Assembly: GCA_943914465.1 (NCBI GenBank) | Contig: CALUCD010000008.1 | Span: forward strand, 1-64,000 | Origin: an uncultured Corynebacterium sp. | Lineage (GTDB): Bacteria > Actinomycetota > Actinomycetes > Mycobacteriales > Mycobacteriaceae | DNA length: 64,000 nucleotides | Direction: 5' to 3' | In this document: positions 18,482-27,950 of the stretch, piece after piece | Layout of the letters: the number at the start of each line of letters is the position of its first letter | Numbering within the stretch: position 1 is the first letter of the stretch | Notes under the pieces: generated by a model | The model's database searches: none | Told to the model about the DNA's origin: nothing | What the model saw: the letters and a program-made list of their open reading frames with translations, nothing else | Translations under genes and position numbers: made by a program

Positions 18482-19252
18482 TTACGCGTCAAAGCGGAAC
18501 CACCGGGCGGATGCCCCAACCCCCGCCGCCGCCCAAACTGCAAGCGACAACCACGCATAACCGCTCCACCCTCCGTGGAGCGCCTCGGTGAGGGCTCCGG
18601 CAAGCGCAACGGTGGGGACGGCGTTCCACCATCCCGCGTTCGTGATTTGGCCCGACCACGCGACCCAGCCAAGCACCGCCATCATTACCACCCAGAGGAG
18701 ATTGGCGAGGGCTAAGACGACCTCGGGGGCGAGGGTGCCCCCAACTAACAAGCCTAAGGCCGTGAACACAGCTACTCCGGCGAACAACGCAGTCACTCCA
18801 GCAACCGCGCCGATCAGACTGATCCTCCAGCCAAGCACCACCGCCAAACTCCCGAGGATGACAATTTGGACGAGGACCATCGCGAACACGCCAAGAATTT
18901 TGCCGGCAATGATCGCGCGCGGTGGCACCCCGGACGCACCTACTCGCTTGAGCGCGCCGTATCGACGATCAAACGCCAGGGCGATCGCTTGACCGGTGAA
19001 GCCTGCAGAGCTGGCCGCGACCGCAAAAACCATTGGCACGATAACGTTGAGGTCAGCCTCCCCAAACACTGGAACAATCGCAGCAGCTACGAGCAAAGCC
19101 GCCGGGATAAGCAGGTTGAGCAGCAGTTGCTCACCGTGACGCAGCATGAGCTTCGCTTCCACCCGTCCCTGTGCCGCGATCATCGTCTGCAGACGGGCTT
19201 GATGCGGGTCGGGCGAGAACAATCCCGGCTCTAAACTTTCATGAGCATCCAT
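18482..19252 (-). CDS. ABC-2 type transporter permease
   Basis: Membrane subunit of an exporter of the DrrB type. The 256-residue protein has six likely membrane segments, for example LLLNLLIPAALLVAAAIVPV and VVMMAVLGWVAWSG, after an N-terminal cytoplasmic stretch (EAKLMLRHGEQ) typical of this family. It lies 8 nt after the ATP-binding gene, so the two form one transporter. The substrate is unknown; the neighbours mptB and ctaA suggest envelope or heme-related roles only by position. Confidence 0.85.
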   Translation of the reverse strand: MDAHESLEPGLFSPDPHQARLQTMIAAQGRVEAKLMLRHGEQLLLNLLIPAALLVAAAIVPVFGEADLNVIVPMVFAVAASSAGFTGQAIALAFDRRYGALKRVGASGVPPRAIIAGKILGVFAMVLVQIVILGSLAVVLGWRISLIGAVAGVTALFAGVAVFTALGLLVGGTLAPEVVLALANLLWVVMMAVLGWVAWSGQITNAGWWNAVPTVALAGALTEALHGGWSGYAWLSLAVWAAAGVGASARWFRFDA

Positions 19253-19260
19253 ACGCGGTG

Positions 19261-20181
19261 TTAGCTCCTCAACTCCCGACCAGTGATATCTAAAAAAACG
19301 TCCTCGAGGCTCTGCTGAGCCATGCGCAGCTCGGTAATGAGTACGCTTTGGCGTCGCGCTTCGTGTGCGACCGCTTCGACGATCTCAGGGGTTGCGTTTC
19401 CGTACACGTGGTAATTGAGTCGACGAGTCATCTCTGCTTCCATCGCAAACGGCAAGATCGCGCGATTGAGTGCATCGAGATCGAGTGGGTCGGTGGTTTT
19501 CAGCGCGATACTCGGCTGGCTTTCAGCCATGAGTTCCCCGGGCGAGCCCTGTATGACTACTCGCCCACGGTCAACGATGACCACATGATTGGCAAGCGTT
19601 TCCGCCTCGTCCATCGAATGCGTGGTGAGGATTACTGTCACGCCGTCGCGTTGCAGAGCATTAATGATGTCCCACACCATGTGGCGTGATTGCGCATCCA
19701 GTCCAGTGGAGGGTTCATCGAGAAAAACGAGTTCTGGTCTACCGATGATCGCGAGTGCGAGGGATAGACGCTGCTGCTGCCCGCCAGAAAGCCTCCGGTA
19801 CGGTGTTCGCGCAACCCCTCCCAGCCCCAGCAGGTCGATGAGCCAGTCAGGTTGGTGAGGGTCGAGATGATACGACGCCGCCAGGTTCAGCATTTCTCGT
19901 ACCGAAAGGCCGGAGTACGATCCACCGCCTTGCAGCATGATGCCGATTCGCTCACGAACCTTCTGCGGGCGCTTGGCCGGATCAAGACCAAGCACCCGGA
20001 TAGAGCCCGAGGTGGGGGAACTAAACCCCGTGCACATGTCTAGCGTTGTGGATTTTCCAGCGCCATTTGGCCCAAGAAGCGCGAGCACCTCACCTGCCTT
20101 GGCGGAGAAAGTGAGGTGATTGACGGCTTTTGTATCCCCAAACTCTTTCACCACGGAATCGACAACGAGCGCTTCATCCAT
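19261..20181 (-). CDS. ABC transporter ATP-binding protein (DrrA-like)
   Basis: ATPase subunit of the exporter formed with the next gene. The 306-residue protein has Walker A GPNGAGKST, the signature LSGGQQQR, Walker B LVFLDEPSTGLD and the switch His in TTHSMDE, then a C-terminal extension typical of ABC-2 drug and lipid exporters. ATG 20181 overlaps the end of mptB by 8 nt and has TAGACT (20195-20190) 8 nt upstream, so it may be translated both by coupling and from its own leaderless transcript. A longer start (20241) lies within mptB and is less likely. Confidence 0.9.
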   Translation of the reverse strand: MDEALVVDSVVKEFGDTKAVNHLTFSAKAGEVLALLGPNGAGKSTTLDMCTGFSSPTSGSIRVLGLDPAKRPQKVRERIGIMLQGGGSYSGLSVREMLNLAASYHLDPHQPDWLIDLLGLGGVARTPYRRLSGGQQQRLSLALAIIGRPELVFLDEPSTGLDAQSRHMVWDIINALQRDGVTVILTTHSMDEAETLANHVVIVDRGRVVIQGSPGELMAESQPSIALKTTDPLDLDALNRAILPFAMEAEMTRRLNYHVYGNATPEIVEAVAHEARRQSVLITELRMAQQSLEDVFLDITGRELRS

Positions 20182-21898
20182 GGTTGACCAGTCTATCCCG
20201 CCTCCGGTGGCGCGATCTGTACCAAAGCCACCCACCGCCAACGATCAACCCAAAGCCCGCAGCGGCTGAGCCATAGATGGTCAAAATTGTCCCTGGCGGC
20301 AGCGCGAGACCCCGTGGGAGCACGAGGAACGAGAACACTGCGGAGTACGCCGCAACGCCAGCTCTAAACCCGAACCGGTTTGCCCAGGCAGCGAGAGGGA
20401 AGATCGCCCACAGGGGGTACCAGGGATGGACCACCGGAAACAACACGACCAACACGAGCGTAGAAACGCCGAGGCCACCCATGGGGTGAATCGACCCGAC
20501 AAAGGTGGCCCAGAGCATGCGCACCATTAACGCGAAGGCGAGGAGGAGTCCAGCGCTTCGAGTAATCATCAACATCGCGTCAATATGGTCACCCAGGCCC
20601 AAGGTCATCGCGAGGTAGCCACTTATTACCCCCACGTCTGTCGTCACCGACAGCCAGCTGCGAATCTGTGCGGCTCCTCCCTGCCCAGTCACCCATCCAA
20701 ATCCTGTGCCGGTAGCCAAGGAGACGACGGTTGCAGTTGCTACGAGGGCCACGGTTTGCATTGTCGCGGCGAGCGCTATCGCTACACCCGGTGCTGCAGC
20801 GCGTCCGAGATAGAGCCGGAGATGGCGCGCGAGAGCCATGCCAGTAAACCCGAGTGCGACAAAACCGGTAACCTTCACAAGCCCGCTGCACGCAAGCAGC
20901 GTCGACGAAAGCACCACGAGCGTCCAGCCGTGCACCGCATTGTGCCGAATGGTGTCCAGGCCTCGGAAAGCTAGTTCGAGACCGACCATCATGAAACCAA
21001 GCATGAGCGCTTCGTTGTGGATACCGGCGATGAGGTGCAAGATTGCGAGCGGGTTGCAGATGCCGAGCCACAGCGCAGCAGGGCCAGCAACCCCGCAACG
21101 CCGAGCGAGCGCGACGGTTGCCCAGGACGCCGCGAGCACTCCGGCAAGCGAAACGGCGCGGTGCGCCAGAACCCCAAGAAATATTGAGTCTTGCGTCAAC
21201 GCCGAGATCGCAGCAGCGACACCGAGAGCTACCGGACCGTACGGGCTGGGGGAGTGCGCCCAGATAAACGGTACAGACCGTGCGAGCGGGTGTTCGGTTC
21301 CAAGGATTTCGACTGGGCCGGCTGCGTACGGATCAAGTCCCTGGCGAACGATCGACCCTTGGGCCAAATACGAGTAGATGTCCTGGGTGAATAGCGGAGC
21401 GGTGGCCATCAGTGGCGCTACCCACACAAGATACGTGCGCATCATGGTCGCTGACCTCACGCGCGTCTGTTCGTTCCCAACACCGACGAATGGCGCCATG
21501 AGTAGCCATGCGGTCACCAAAAGACCAACCCCGATAAGTACGAGCGCCGACGATGCTTGCATCATTTGCCCGAGCAGCGAACCCCCCGGCATATCAAACC
21601 ACGGGTTCCCCACCACGGGCAGCGCGCCGCCGCCAAGACCGCCTAACCCCATCAGCAGAGTTCCAACTGCGCCGAGTAGGCGCAGCAGGTGGAAGCGTCG
21701 ACGTTCGCGCTGAGACGCTGCTAGTTCGCCGTGGTTGTCATTGCGGTCATGCAGTTCGCTTGAGCGTGAACCCGGGCGGCCGAGTCGTGGAAGGGCGGCG
21801 CGGAAAGCATCATAACCAGGACGAAACCGTCGAATGGTGTTCCGCAGCGCAGCGCGAGGGTCTTGGGTGCTCATGCGCTCGCCGGTTTCGTCGCCCAC
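20174..21898 (-). CDS. mptB: Alpha-(1,6)-mannosyltransferase MptB
   Basis: Polyprenyl-phosphomannose-dependent GT-C glycosyltransferase that starts the alpha-1,6-mannan backbone of corynebacterial lipomannan. The 574-residue protein has a charged cytoplasmic N-terminus (about 65 residues) and about 12-13 membrane segments. The first large outer loop carries FTQDIYSYLAQG, the conserved acidic motif, followed by HSPSPYGPVALG, as in MptA/MptB. The GTG at 21898 has TATGAT (21912-21907) 8 nt before it; an ATG at 21874 (MSTQDP) would be 8 residues shorter. It is divergent from sufR and overlaps the following ABC gene, the order known in C. glutamicum. Confidence 0.88.
   Translation of the reverse strand: MGDETGERMSTQDPRAALRNTIRRFRPGYDAFRAALPRLGRPGSRSSELHDRNDNHGELAASQRERRRFHLLRLLGAVGTLLMGLGGLGGGALPVVGNPWFDMPGGSLLGQMMQASSALVLIGVGLLVTAWLLMAPFVGVGNEQTRVRSATMMRTYLVWVAPLMATAPLFTQDIYSYLAQGSIVRQGLDPYAAGPVEILGTEHPLARSVPFIWAHSPSPYGPVALGVAAAISALTQDSIFLGVLAHRAVSLAGVLAASWATVALARRCGVAGPAALWLGICNPLAILHLIAGIHNEALMLGFMMVGLELAFRGLDTIRHNAVHGWTLVVLSSTLLACSGLVKVTGFVALGFTGMALARHLRLYLGRAAAPGVAIALAATMQTVALVATATVVSLATGTGFGWVTGQGGAAQIRSWLSVTTDVGVISGYLAMTLGLGDHIDAMLMITRSAGLLLAFALMVRMLWATFVGSIHPMGGLGVSTLVLVVLFPVVHPWYPLWAIFPLAAWANRFGFRAGVAAYSAVFSFLVLPRGLALPPGTILTIYGSAAAGFGLIVGGGWLWYRSRHRRRDRLVNHG
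20181..20195 (-). promoter_or_regulatory. Possible -10 element for leaderless ABC gene
   Basis: On the minus strand TAGACT (20195-20190) is followed by 8 nt and ATG at 20181. It lies inside the 3' end of mptB, so it would be an internal promoter. Confidence 0.4.
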
Positions 21899-21912
21899 AC
21901 CAAACGATCATA
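21898..21912 (-). promoter_or_regulatory. -10 element of mptB
   Basis: Minus-strand TATGAT (21912-21907) ends 8 nt before the GTG at 21898. It could give a leaderless message from the GTG or a short leader for the ATG at 21874. Confidence 0.5.
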
Positions 21913-21974
21913 GGGTGCGAGATTGGCGCGATTGCGTGAGGGGAAGGACCCGGATAGGCGAAATGATTTAAGGC

Positions 21975-21989
21975 ACACTAATGTTGTGG
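21975..21989 (+). promoter_or_regulatory. Candidate SufR operator on the suf -10 element
   Basis: ACACT-AATGT-TGTGG matches the inverted repeat ACACT-N5-TGTGA that I recall as the site of M. tuberculosis SufR (Rv1460), with one mismatch at the last base. It overlaps TAATGT (21979-21984), a good -10 element, about 70 nt before sufR. A repressor bound here would block its own operon. Confidence 0.6.
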
Positions 21990-22059
21990 AAAGGCGGAAG
22001 GGTTCCGACTTCTACCAAGCGCAAGACTCAGGCACATGACTTCGGAATGAGGTGAGACG

Positions 22060-22776
22060 TTGGCTCCAGATAGGTTTGAACGCCAGCGCAGCGTCGGCGG
22101 AGAGACGCGTCGCGCAATCATGACTCTATTGCTCAAGCGCGGGCCAGCCTCTGCGGCTGATCTGGGCGAGTCGCTTGACCTCTCCGCCGCCGGGGTCCGT
22201 CGACACCTGGATAGTTTGCTCGCTGAGGGCCTTGCAGAGACGTGCGATCCGCACCCTGTTGCGGGCGAAGAAAGCACACGAGGACGACCTGCGAAGCATT
22301 TTCGGCTCACTGACGCTGGGCGTGATCAATTCGGCACGAGTTATGACACGCTCGCCGTAGAGGCGGTGGACGTAATTGAACGCCTCGGCGGGCAGCCGGC
22401 GGTCCGCCTCTTTGCACAGGAAAGGATTCAGCGAATTCTCGGCGATGTGCGCAGCGCGGACACCGACGGCGAGGTGGTCGATGCGGTCAACGACGTGGTG
22501 GCGGCCCTTGAAGCGCACGGCTACGCAGCCTCAGTCACCCGCGTCGGCAACGGCATCCAGATTTGCCAGCACCACTGTCCGGTCTCTGCGGTGGCCGCCG
22601 TGCACCCGGAGATCTGCGATGCCGAGCATGAGGCAATATCCGCTATCGTCGGACGACATGTGCAGCCGCTTGCACTTATCACTGACGGCAACGGCGTGTG
22701 TACCACGAACATTCCTCTCGTTTCACGCCCGAGAGACACGCAAATACCAAGCCCTGAAAGGAGCGGCGGACAATGA
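22060..22776 (+). CDS. sufR: SufR, Fe-S-responsive repressor of the suf operon
   Basis: DNA-binding autoregulator of Fe-S cluster assembly. The 238-residue protein has an N-terminal winged helix (RRAIMTLLLKRGPASAADLG, then DLSAAGVRRHLDSL, residues about 12-50), a GRPAKHFRLT wing, and a C-terminal half with Cys residues in ICQHHCPV and PEICDAEH and a later Cys (GVCTTN), enough to hold a 4Fe-4S cluster. The start is TTG 22060, after GAATGAGGTGAG. It ends in an ATGA overlap with sufB, so it is coupled to the operon it controls. Confidence 0.93.
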   Translation: MAPDRFERQRSVGGETRRAIMTLLLKRGPASAADLGESLDLSAAGVRRHLDSLLAEGLAETCDPHPVAGEESTRGRPAKHFRLTDAGRDQFGTSYDTLAVEAVDVIERLGGQPAVRLFAQERIQRILGDVRSADTDGEVVDAVNDVVAALEAHGYAASVTRVGNGIQICQHHCPVSAVAAVHPEICDAEHEAISAIVGRHVQPLALITDGNGVCTTNIPLVSRPRDTQIPSPERSGGQ

Positions 22777-24218
22777 CGAAAGCACACCCCGCACCCGGTT
22801 TAGAAATGCCAATGAATGATGATGAGATCATCGAATCTATCGGTGCCTACAGCTATGGCTGGCACGATTCGGATACTGCAGGCGCGTCTGCACGCAGGGG
22901 TCTGAGTGACGATGTCGTCCGGGATATTTCGGGGATCAAGCAAGAGCCGGAGTGGATGCTGAACCAGCGTCTGAAGGCATTGGAGATCTTCGCCAAGAAA
23001 CCGATGCCGACCTGGGGCGCAGACCTCAGTGACATCGATTTCGACAACATCAAATACTACGTCCGATCGACGGAGCAGCAGGCTCAGTCGTGGGAAGACC
23101 TGCCCGAAGATATTAAGAACACCTACGACAAGCTGGGCATCCCGGAGGCGGAGAAGCAACGACTGGTCGCCGGCGTGGCAGCACAGTATGAGTCCGAAGT
23201 TGTGTACCACCAGATCCGCGATGACCTTGAATCGAAAGGCGTTATCTTCGTCGACACCGACACTGCGCTGCGTGAGCACGAAGAGCTATTCAAGGAGTAC
23301 TTCGGCACCGTCATCCCAGCCGGTGACAATAAATTCTCCGCGCTGAACTCGGCGGTATGGTCCGGCGGATCGTTCATCTACGTCCCGCCTGGGGTGCACG
23401 TTGATATCCCGTTGCAAGCGTACTTCCGCATTAATACGGAGAACATGGGTCAGTTCGAGCGCACGCTGATCATCGTCGACGAGGACGCGTACGTCCACTA
23501 TGTCGAGGGGTGCACCGCGCCCATTTACAAGTCAGATTCGCTGCACTCGGCAGTCGTAGAGATCATTGTGAAAAAGGGCGGGCGCTGCCGCTACACCACC
23601 ATTCAGAACTGGTCGAACAACGTGTACAACTTGGTGACCAAGCGCGCGAAAGCCGAAGAGGGTGCGACGATGGAGTGGGTTGATGGCAACATTGGCTCAA
23701 AAGTCACCATGAAGTACCCGGCCGTCTGGATGACCGGGGAGCACGCCCGCGGCGAGGTGCTCTCAGTCGCGTTCGCTGGCGAAGGGCAGTTCCAGGACAC
23801 AGGCGCCAAGATGGTGCATTTGGCTCCGCGGACCTCGTCGAGCGTTGTGTCGAAATCAGTCGCACGCGGTGGTGGGCGGTCTGCTTACCGTGGTTTGATT
23901 CAAGTCAATGCGAACGCGCATCATGCTGTATCGAACGTCGAGTGCGATGCGCTTCTCGTGGATGACATTTCTCGCTCTGATACCTACCCGTATAACGACA
24001 TTCGCAATGACAGGGTCACCCTCGGACACGAAGCGAAGGTGTCGAAGGTGAGCGAGGAACAGTTGTTCTATCTCATGTCCCGCGGTATCGCCGAGGAGGA
24101 CGCGATGGCGATGATCGTGCGTGGGTTCGTAGAGCCTATTGCGAAAGAGCTCCCGATGGAATACGCGCTTGAGCTCAACCGTCTGATCGAACTGCAAATG
24201 GAAGGGTCGGTGGGTTAA
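22773..24218 (+). CDS. sufB: Fe-S cluster assembly protein SufB
   Basis: Scaffold subunit of the SufBCD complex on which Fe-S clusters form. The 481-residue protein carries WSGGSFIYVPPGVHVD (about residue 192), the beta-helix core with VEGCTAPIYKSDSLHSAVVEI, and the C-terminal LFYLMSRGIAEEDAMAMIVRGF. ATG 22773 overlaps sufR by 4 nt. It is followed by sufD after 4 nt. Confidence 0.98.
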   Translation: MTKAHPAPGLEMPMNDDEIIESIGAYSYGWHDSDTAGASARRGLSDDVVRDISGIKQEPEWMLNQRLKALEIFAKKPMPTWGADLSDIDFDNIKYYVRSTEQQAQSWEDLPEDIKNTYDKLGIPEAEKQRLVAGVAAQYESEVVYHQIRDDLESKGVIFVDTDTALREHEELFKEYFGTVIPAGDNKFSALNSAVWSGGSFIYVPPGVHVDIPLQAYFRINTENMGQFERTLIIVDEDAYVHYVEGCTAPIYKSDSLHSAVVEIIVKKGGRCRYTTIQNWSNNVYNLVTKRAKAEEGATMEWVDGNIGSKVTMKYPAVWMTGEHARGEVLSVAFAGEGQFQDTGAKMVHLAPRTSSSVVSKSVARGGGRSAYRGLIQVNANAHHAVSNVECDALLVDDISRSDTYPYNDIRNDRVTLGHEAKVSKVSEEQLFYLMSRGIAEEDAMAMIVRGFVEPIAKELPMEYALELNRLIELQMEGSVG

Positions 24219-24222
24219 ACCA

Positions 24223-25431
24223 ATGACCGTGTCGAACGCGTCGAATGTGTCGGGCGTGTCCAGTGCGTCGGAAGATCCGGTGCGCAACGCGACGCCGCAC
24301 AACAACAAGGGAGATCTCTTCCAATCCTTTGACGTGAGCAACTTTCCGGTGCCGGGCGGACGCGACGAGGTGTGGCGGTTTATTCCGCTCCGCCGCATCA
24401 AAGGGTTGCACGATGGCTCAATGCCGCAGCAGACCCTTGCGCAGCTTCGTGTGGACGCCCCGCCGAACGTCACGGTGGAAGAAGTTCCGCCGAGTGACGA
24501 GCGTTTGAAGGCAGCTGGCGGGCCGGTTGACCGCGTGGCTGCGCAGGCTTGGAGTGCGGCTGACCACGGAACGATTATTTCTGTACCCGACAATGCTGTG
24601 ATCACTGAGCCGATCAACGTTACCGTCACCGGTTCTGGGCTTGAGGCCACCACGTTTATGACGCTGTTGGTAGAGACAGGAGCAAACTCAGAAGCCACCG
24701 TGATTGTGCGCTATGAGGGCTCAGGGATCCATGCCGACAACCTCAACTGGCATATTGGCGAAGGGTCGCGGGTGAACGCCGTCGTTGACACGCAGTGGGA
24801 GCGCGACACGGTCCACATCGGACAGCAGTCGATTCGTGTCAATCGCGATTCGACGCTGCGTCACACGGTCGCGGCCTTCGGTGGCGAGATTATTCGGCTC
24901 ACCCCGCGGGTGACTTTCACAGCTCCTGGAGCCGATGTCGAGCTCAACGGGGTGTATTTCGCCGATGCCGGCCAGTACATCGAGAACCGGATGCTGGTGG
25001 ACCATTCAGTGCCGAACTGCCGCTCGAACGTGCTGTACAAGGGTGCGCTGCAAGGCGATCGCAGCTCGAATGTGCCGGAGGCACACACCTGTTGGGTTGG
25101 GGATGTGCTCATCCGCGCAGAAGCAAAAGGTACCGACACGTATGAGACAAACCGGAACCTGGTGCTCACAGACGGTGCGCGAGCCGACGCCATTCCAAAC
25201 CTGGAGATTGAGACGGGTGAGATCGCTGGGGCAGGGCACGCAGCTACGGTAGGGCGGTTTGATGAGGAACAACTGTTTTACCTGCGCTCGCGGGGCATTC
25301 CAGAGCAGGAAGCGACGCGTCTGATCATCCGAGGCTTCTTCAACGAGGTCTTGAACCAAGTCCCGGTGGAATCCGTGCGTGACGAGCTCATCGCACGGGT
25401 CGCGGGCGAGCTTGAGCAGTCGAACAACTAG
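24223..25431 (+). CDS. sufD: Fe-S cluster assembly protein SufD
   Basis: Paralogue of SufB that pairs with it in the SufBC2D complex and is needed for iron acquisition by the scaffold. The 402-residue protein has the early segment GRDEVWRFIPLRRI, a beta-helix middle, HTCWVGDVLIRAEAKGTDTYE and the shared C-terminal DEEQLFYLRSRGIPEQEATRLIIRGFF. It lies 4 nt after sufB; sufC follows after 24 nt. Confidence 0.97.
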   Translation: MTVSNASNVSGVSSASEDPVRNATPHNNKGDLFQSFDVSNFPVPGGRDEVWRFIPLRRIKGLHDGSMPQQTLAQLRVDAPPNVTVEEVPPSDERLKAAGGPVDRVAAQAWSAADHGTIISVPDNAVITEPINVTVTGSGLEATTFMTLLVETGANSEATVIVRYEGSGIHADNLNWHIGEGSRVNAVVDTQWERDTVHIGQQSIRVNRDSTLRHTVAAFGGEIIRLTPRVTFTAPGADVELNGVYFADAGQYIENRMLVDHSVPNCRSNVLYKGALQGDRSSNVPEAHTCWVGDVLIRAEAKGTDTYETNRNLVLTDGARADAIPNLEIETGEIAGAGHAATVGRFDEEQLFYLRSRGIPEQEATRLIIRGFFNEVLNQVPVESVRDELIARVAGELEQSNN

Positions 25432-25455
25432 TAGACGAGGAAAGATCCGCAGAAG

Positions 25456-26211
25456 ATGTCAACTCTTGAAATTAAAAACTTGCACGCGAATGTCCTTCCA
25501 ACCGAGGAAGGCCAGGAAGCGAAGCCTATTCTCAAGGGCGTGAATCTCACCATTAACGGTGGAGAAACTCACGCGGTCATGGGCCCGAATGGGTCCGGCA
25601 AATCGACCCTTGCTTACACGATCGCCGGTCACCCCCGCTACGAGGTCACCGACGGGGAGGTGCTGCTTGACGGCGAGAACATCCTTGATCTGGAAGTCGA
25701 TGAGCGCGCTCGCGCAGGTGTGTTCCTCGCTATGCAGTACCCGGTAGAGGTGCCGGGCGTATCATCCTCCAACTTCATGCGCTCGGCGGTGACCGCCGTG
25801 CGCGGAGAAGCACCGAAGCTGCGCGAGTGGGTTGGCGAGCTCAACGCCGCGCGGGATGCGCTGAAGATGGACGCGTCGTTTTCTGAGCGCTCCGTCAATG
25901 AGGGTTTCTCTGGCGGGGAGAAGAAGCGCCATGAAGTGATGCAGTTGTCGCTCATGAAGCCCAAGTTCGCGGTCATGGATGAGACGGACTCCGGCCTCGA
26001 TGTTGACGCGCTGCGTATCGTCTCAGAGGGGATCAACCGTTATCAGGAAGAAACCGGTGGTGGCGTGCTCATGATCACCCACTACAAACGCATTTTGAAC
26101 TATGTGCAACCCGACTTTGTGCACGTTTTCGCTGATGGCAAGATTGTCACCACCGGTGGCGCTGAGCTCGCTGACCAGCTCGAGGCCGAGGGCTACGAGA
26201 AGTTCATCTGA
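25456..26211 (+). CDS. sufC: Fe-S assembly ATPase SufC
   Basis: ABC-type ATPase that drives conformational change in SufBCD; it is cytosolic and not a transporter. The 251-residue protein has Walker A MGPNGSGKST, signature FSGGEKKR, Walker B AVMDETDSGLDVDAL and the family's ITHYKRIL switch. ATG 25456 follows GAGGAAAGATC at some distance. Its stop overlaps the sufS ATG by one base (TGATG). Confidence 0.98.
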   Translation: MSTLEIKNLHANVLPTEEGQEAKPILKGVNLTINGGETHAVMGPNGSGKSTLAYTIAGHPRYEVTDGEVLLDGENILDLEVDERARAGVFLAMQYPVEVPGVSSSNFMRSAVTAVRGEAPKLREWVGELNAARDALKMDASFSERSVNEGFSGGEKKRHEVMQLSLMKPKFAVMDETDSGLDVDALRIVSEGINRYQEETGGGVLMITHYKRILNYVQPDFVHVFADGKIVTTGGAELADQLEAEGYEKFI

Positions 26212-27449
26212 TGAGCGAGTTACTTGACACGGACTCGATTCGCGCCGAGTTCCCGATTCTTCAGCGGCGCGTGCGAAATGGCAAGCCGCTGGTGTATCTC
26301 GATTCGGGCGCCACTTCGCAGCGACCGCAGCGTGTGTGGGACGCCGAACGCGACTTCGTCCTCGGGTGCAACGCGCCGGTACACCGAGGCGCGTACCAAC
26401 TGGCAGAGGAAGCCACCGATGCGTACGAGTCGGCGCGTTCTCGTATTGCTGCATTTGTTGGCGCGGAGGGCGACCAGATCGCGTTTACAAAAAACGCGAC
26501 GGAAGCGCTCAACGTGTGCGCATATGTTCTGGGCGATTCTCGTGCCGGCGATCTTCAGGTCACCGAGCGCGACACAATCGTGGTGACCGAGCTGGAACAC
26601 CATGCCAACCTGGTGCCCTGGCAAGAGCTGGCGAGGCGGACCGGGGCGAGCCTGAAGTGGTACTCCATGACCGCCGATGGTCGCATAGATCTTGACTCAC
26701 TCGAGCTGGATGAATCGGTGAAGGTCGTCGCGTTCACGCATCAGTCAAACGTCACTGGGGCGCACGCTGACGTCCCTGAAATGGTGCGGCGCGCTCGCGC
26801 TGTCGGCGCTACGACGGTGCTTGACGCGTGCCAGTCAGTTCCGCACATGCCGGTGAACTTTCACGAGCTGGGGGTCGATTTCGCCGCGTTCTCGGGTCAC
26901 AAGATGTGCGGGCCGTCGGGTGTCGGTGTGCTTTATAGCCCGCATCTTGATCATCTGCCGCCATTTCTGACCGGCGGGTCAATGATCGAGGTCGTGCATC
27001 TGGATCACTCCACATATGCGCCGGCTCCTCAGCGTTTTGAGGCCGGTACGCAGATGACCAGTCAAGTTGTGGGGCTCGGCGCTGCCGTTGAGTTTCTGGG
27101 CGAGGTGGGCATGGACGCAGTGCAAGCCCATGAGTACCAGCTCACCGCGCATGCATTAGAACAGATGCAGCGTATCGAGGGGCTTCGTGTCGCTGGTCCG
27201 CTGACCGCTGAGCACCGAGGCGGTGCGATCTCGTTCACGGTCGACGGGGTGCACCCGCATGATCTCGGACAAGTGCTCGATGCTGAAGGGGTGGCTATCC
27301 GCACTGGACACCACTGCGCATGGCCGGCTCACCGAGGTCTCGGCCTGCAATCGACGTCGCGGGCAAGTTTCTATCTGTACAACACGATGGATGAGGTGGA
27401 CGTCCTGGTGTCGTCGATACGCAAAGCGAAGGAGTTTTTCGCGCGATGA
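26211..27449 (+). CDS. sufS: Cysteine desulfurase SufS
   Basis: PLP enzyme releasing sulfur from cysteine for Fe-S assembly. The 412-residue protein begins with a helix (LDTDSIRAEFPIL), binds PLP through the Lys in AFSGHKMCGPSG (about residue 230), and has the catalytic Cys in IRTGHHCAWP (about 370). It has the class II layout of SufS. It starts in the last base of sufC and overlaps sufU by 4 nt, its sulfur acceptor partner. Confidence 0.97.
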   Translation: MSELLDTDSIRAEFPILQRRVRNGKPLVYLDSGATSQRPQRVWDAERDFVLGCNAPVHRGAYQLAEEATDAYESARSRIAAFVGAEGDQIAFTKNATEALNVCAYVLGDSRAGDLQVTERDTIVVTELEHHANLVPWQELARRTGASLKWYSMTADGRIDLDSLELDESVKVVAFTHQSNVTGAHADVPEMVRRARAVGATTVLDACQSVPHMPVNFHELGVDFAAFSGHKMCGPSGVGVLYSPHLDHLPPFLTGGSMIEVVHLDHSTYAPAPQRFEAGTQMTSQVVGLGAAVEFLGEVGMDAVQAHEYQLTAHALEQMQRIEGLRVAGPLTAEHRGGAISFTVDGVHPHDLGQVLDAEGVAIRTGHHCAWPAHRGLGLQSTSRASFYLYNTMDEVDVLVSSIRKAKEFFAR

Positions 27450-27907
27450 ACCTGGAAGGGATGTATCAGGAAGTCATCCTGGATCACTACAAAAACCCGC
27501 AGCACGCTGGCCTGCGCGAGCCGTTTGAGGCAGAGGTGCATCACGTCAACCCGTCCTGTGGCGATGAGCTCACCTTGCGAATTCAGCTTTCTGACGATGG
27601 CGAAACGGTGCGCGACGTTTCCTACGAAGCCGTTGGCTGCTCCATTTCCCAAGCCTCGACATCGGTGATGACGGAGGAGCTCATCGGCCAGCCACTGGGC
27701 GAAGCCCTGAAGAAACTCCAGGCGTTTGAGGAGATGGTGACCTCGCGCGGACAACTCGAAGGCGATGCGGAAATTATCGGCGACGGAGTTGCGTTTGCAG
27801 GAGTGGCGAAGTTCCCCGCCCGAGTAAAATGCGCCCTGCTCGGGTGGAAAGCCTTCGAGGCAGCCACCGCTGAGGCAGTTGGGCACAGGGCTGATGACGG
27901 TAACTGA
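27446..27907 (+). CDS. sufU: Sulfur-transfer protein SufU
   Basis: Zinc-containing partner that takes sulfur from SufS in Gram-positive suf systems. The 153-residue IscU-like protein has the three conserved Cys motifs NPSCGDELTL, VGCSISQASTSVM and RVKCALLGW, and the insertion between the second and third that marks SufU rather than IscU. ATG 27446 overlaps the sufS stop (ATGA). Confidence 0.96.
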   Translation: MNLEGMYQEVILDHYKNPQHAGLREPFEAEVHHVNPSCGDELTLRIQLSDDGETVRDVSYEAVGCSISQASTSVMTEELIGQPLGEALKKLQAFEEMVTSRGQLEGDAEIIGDGVAFAGVAKFPARVKCALLGWKAFEAATAEAVGHRADDGN

Positions 27908-27950
27908 TCACGGTATTTAATCACTGTGTGAAGAGAGAGGAAGCACGGTC

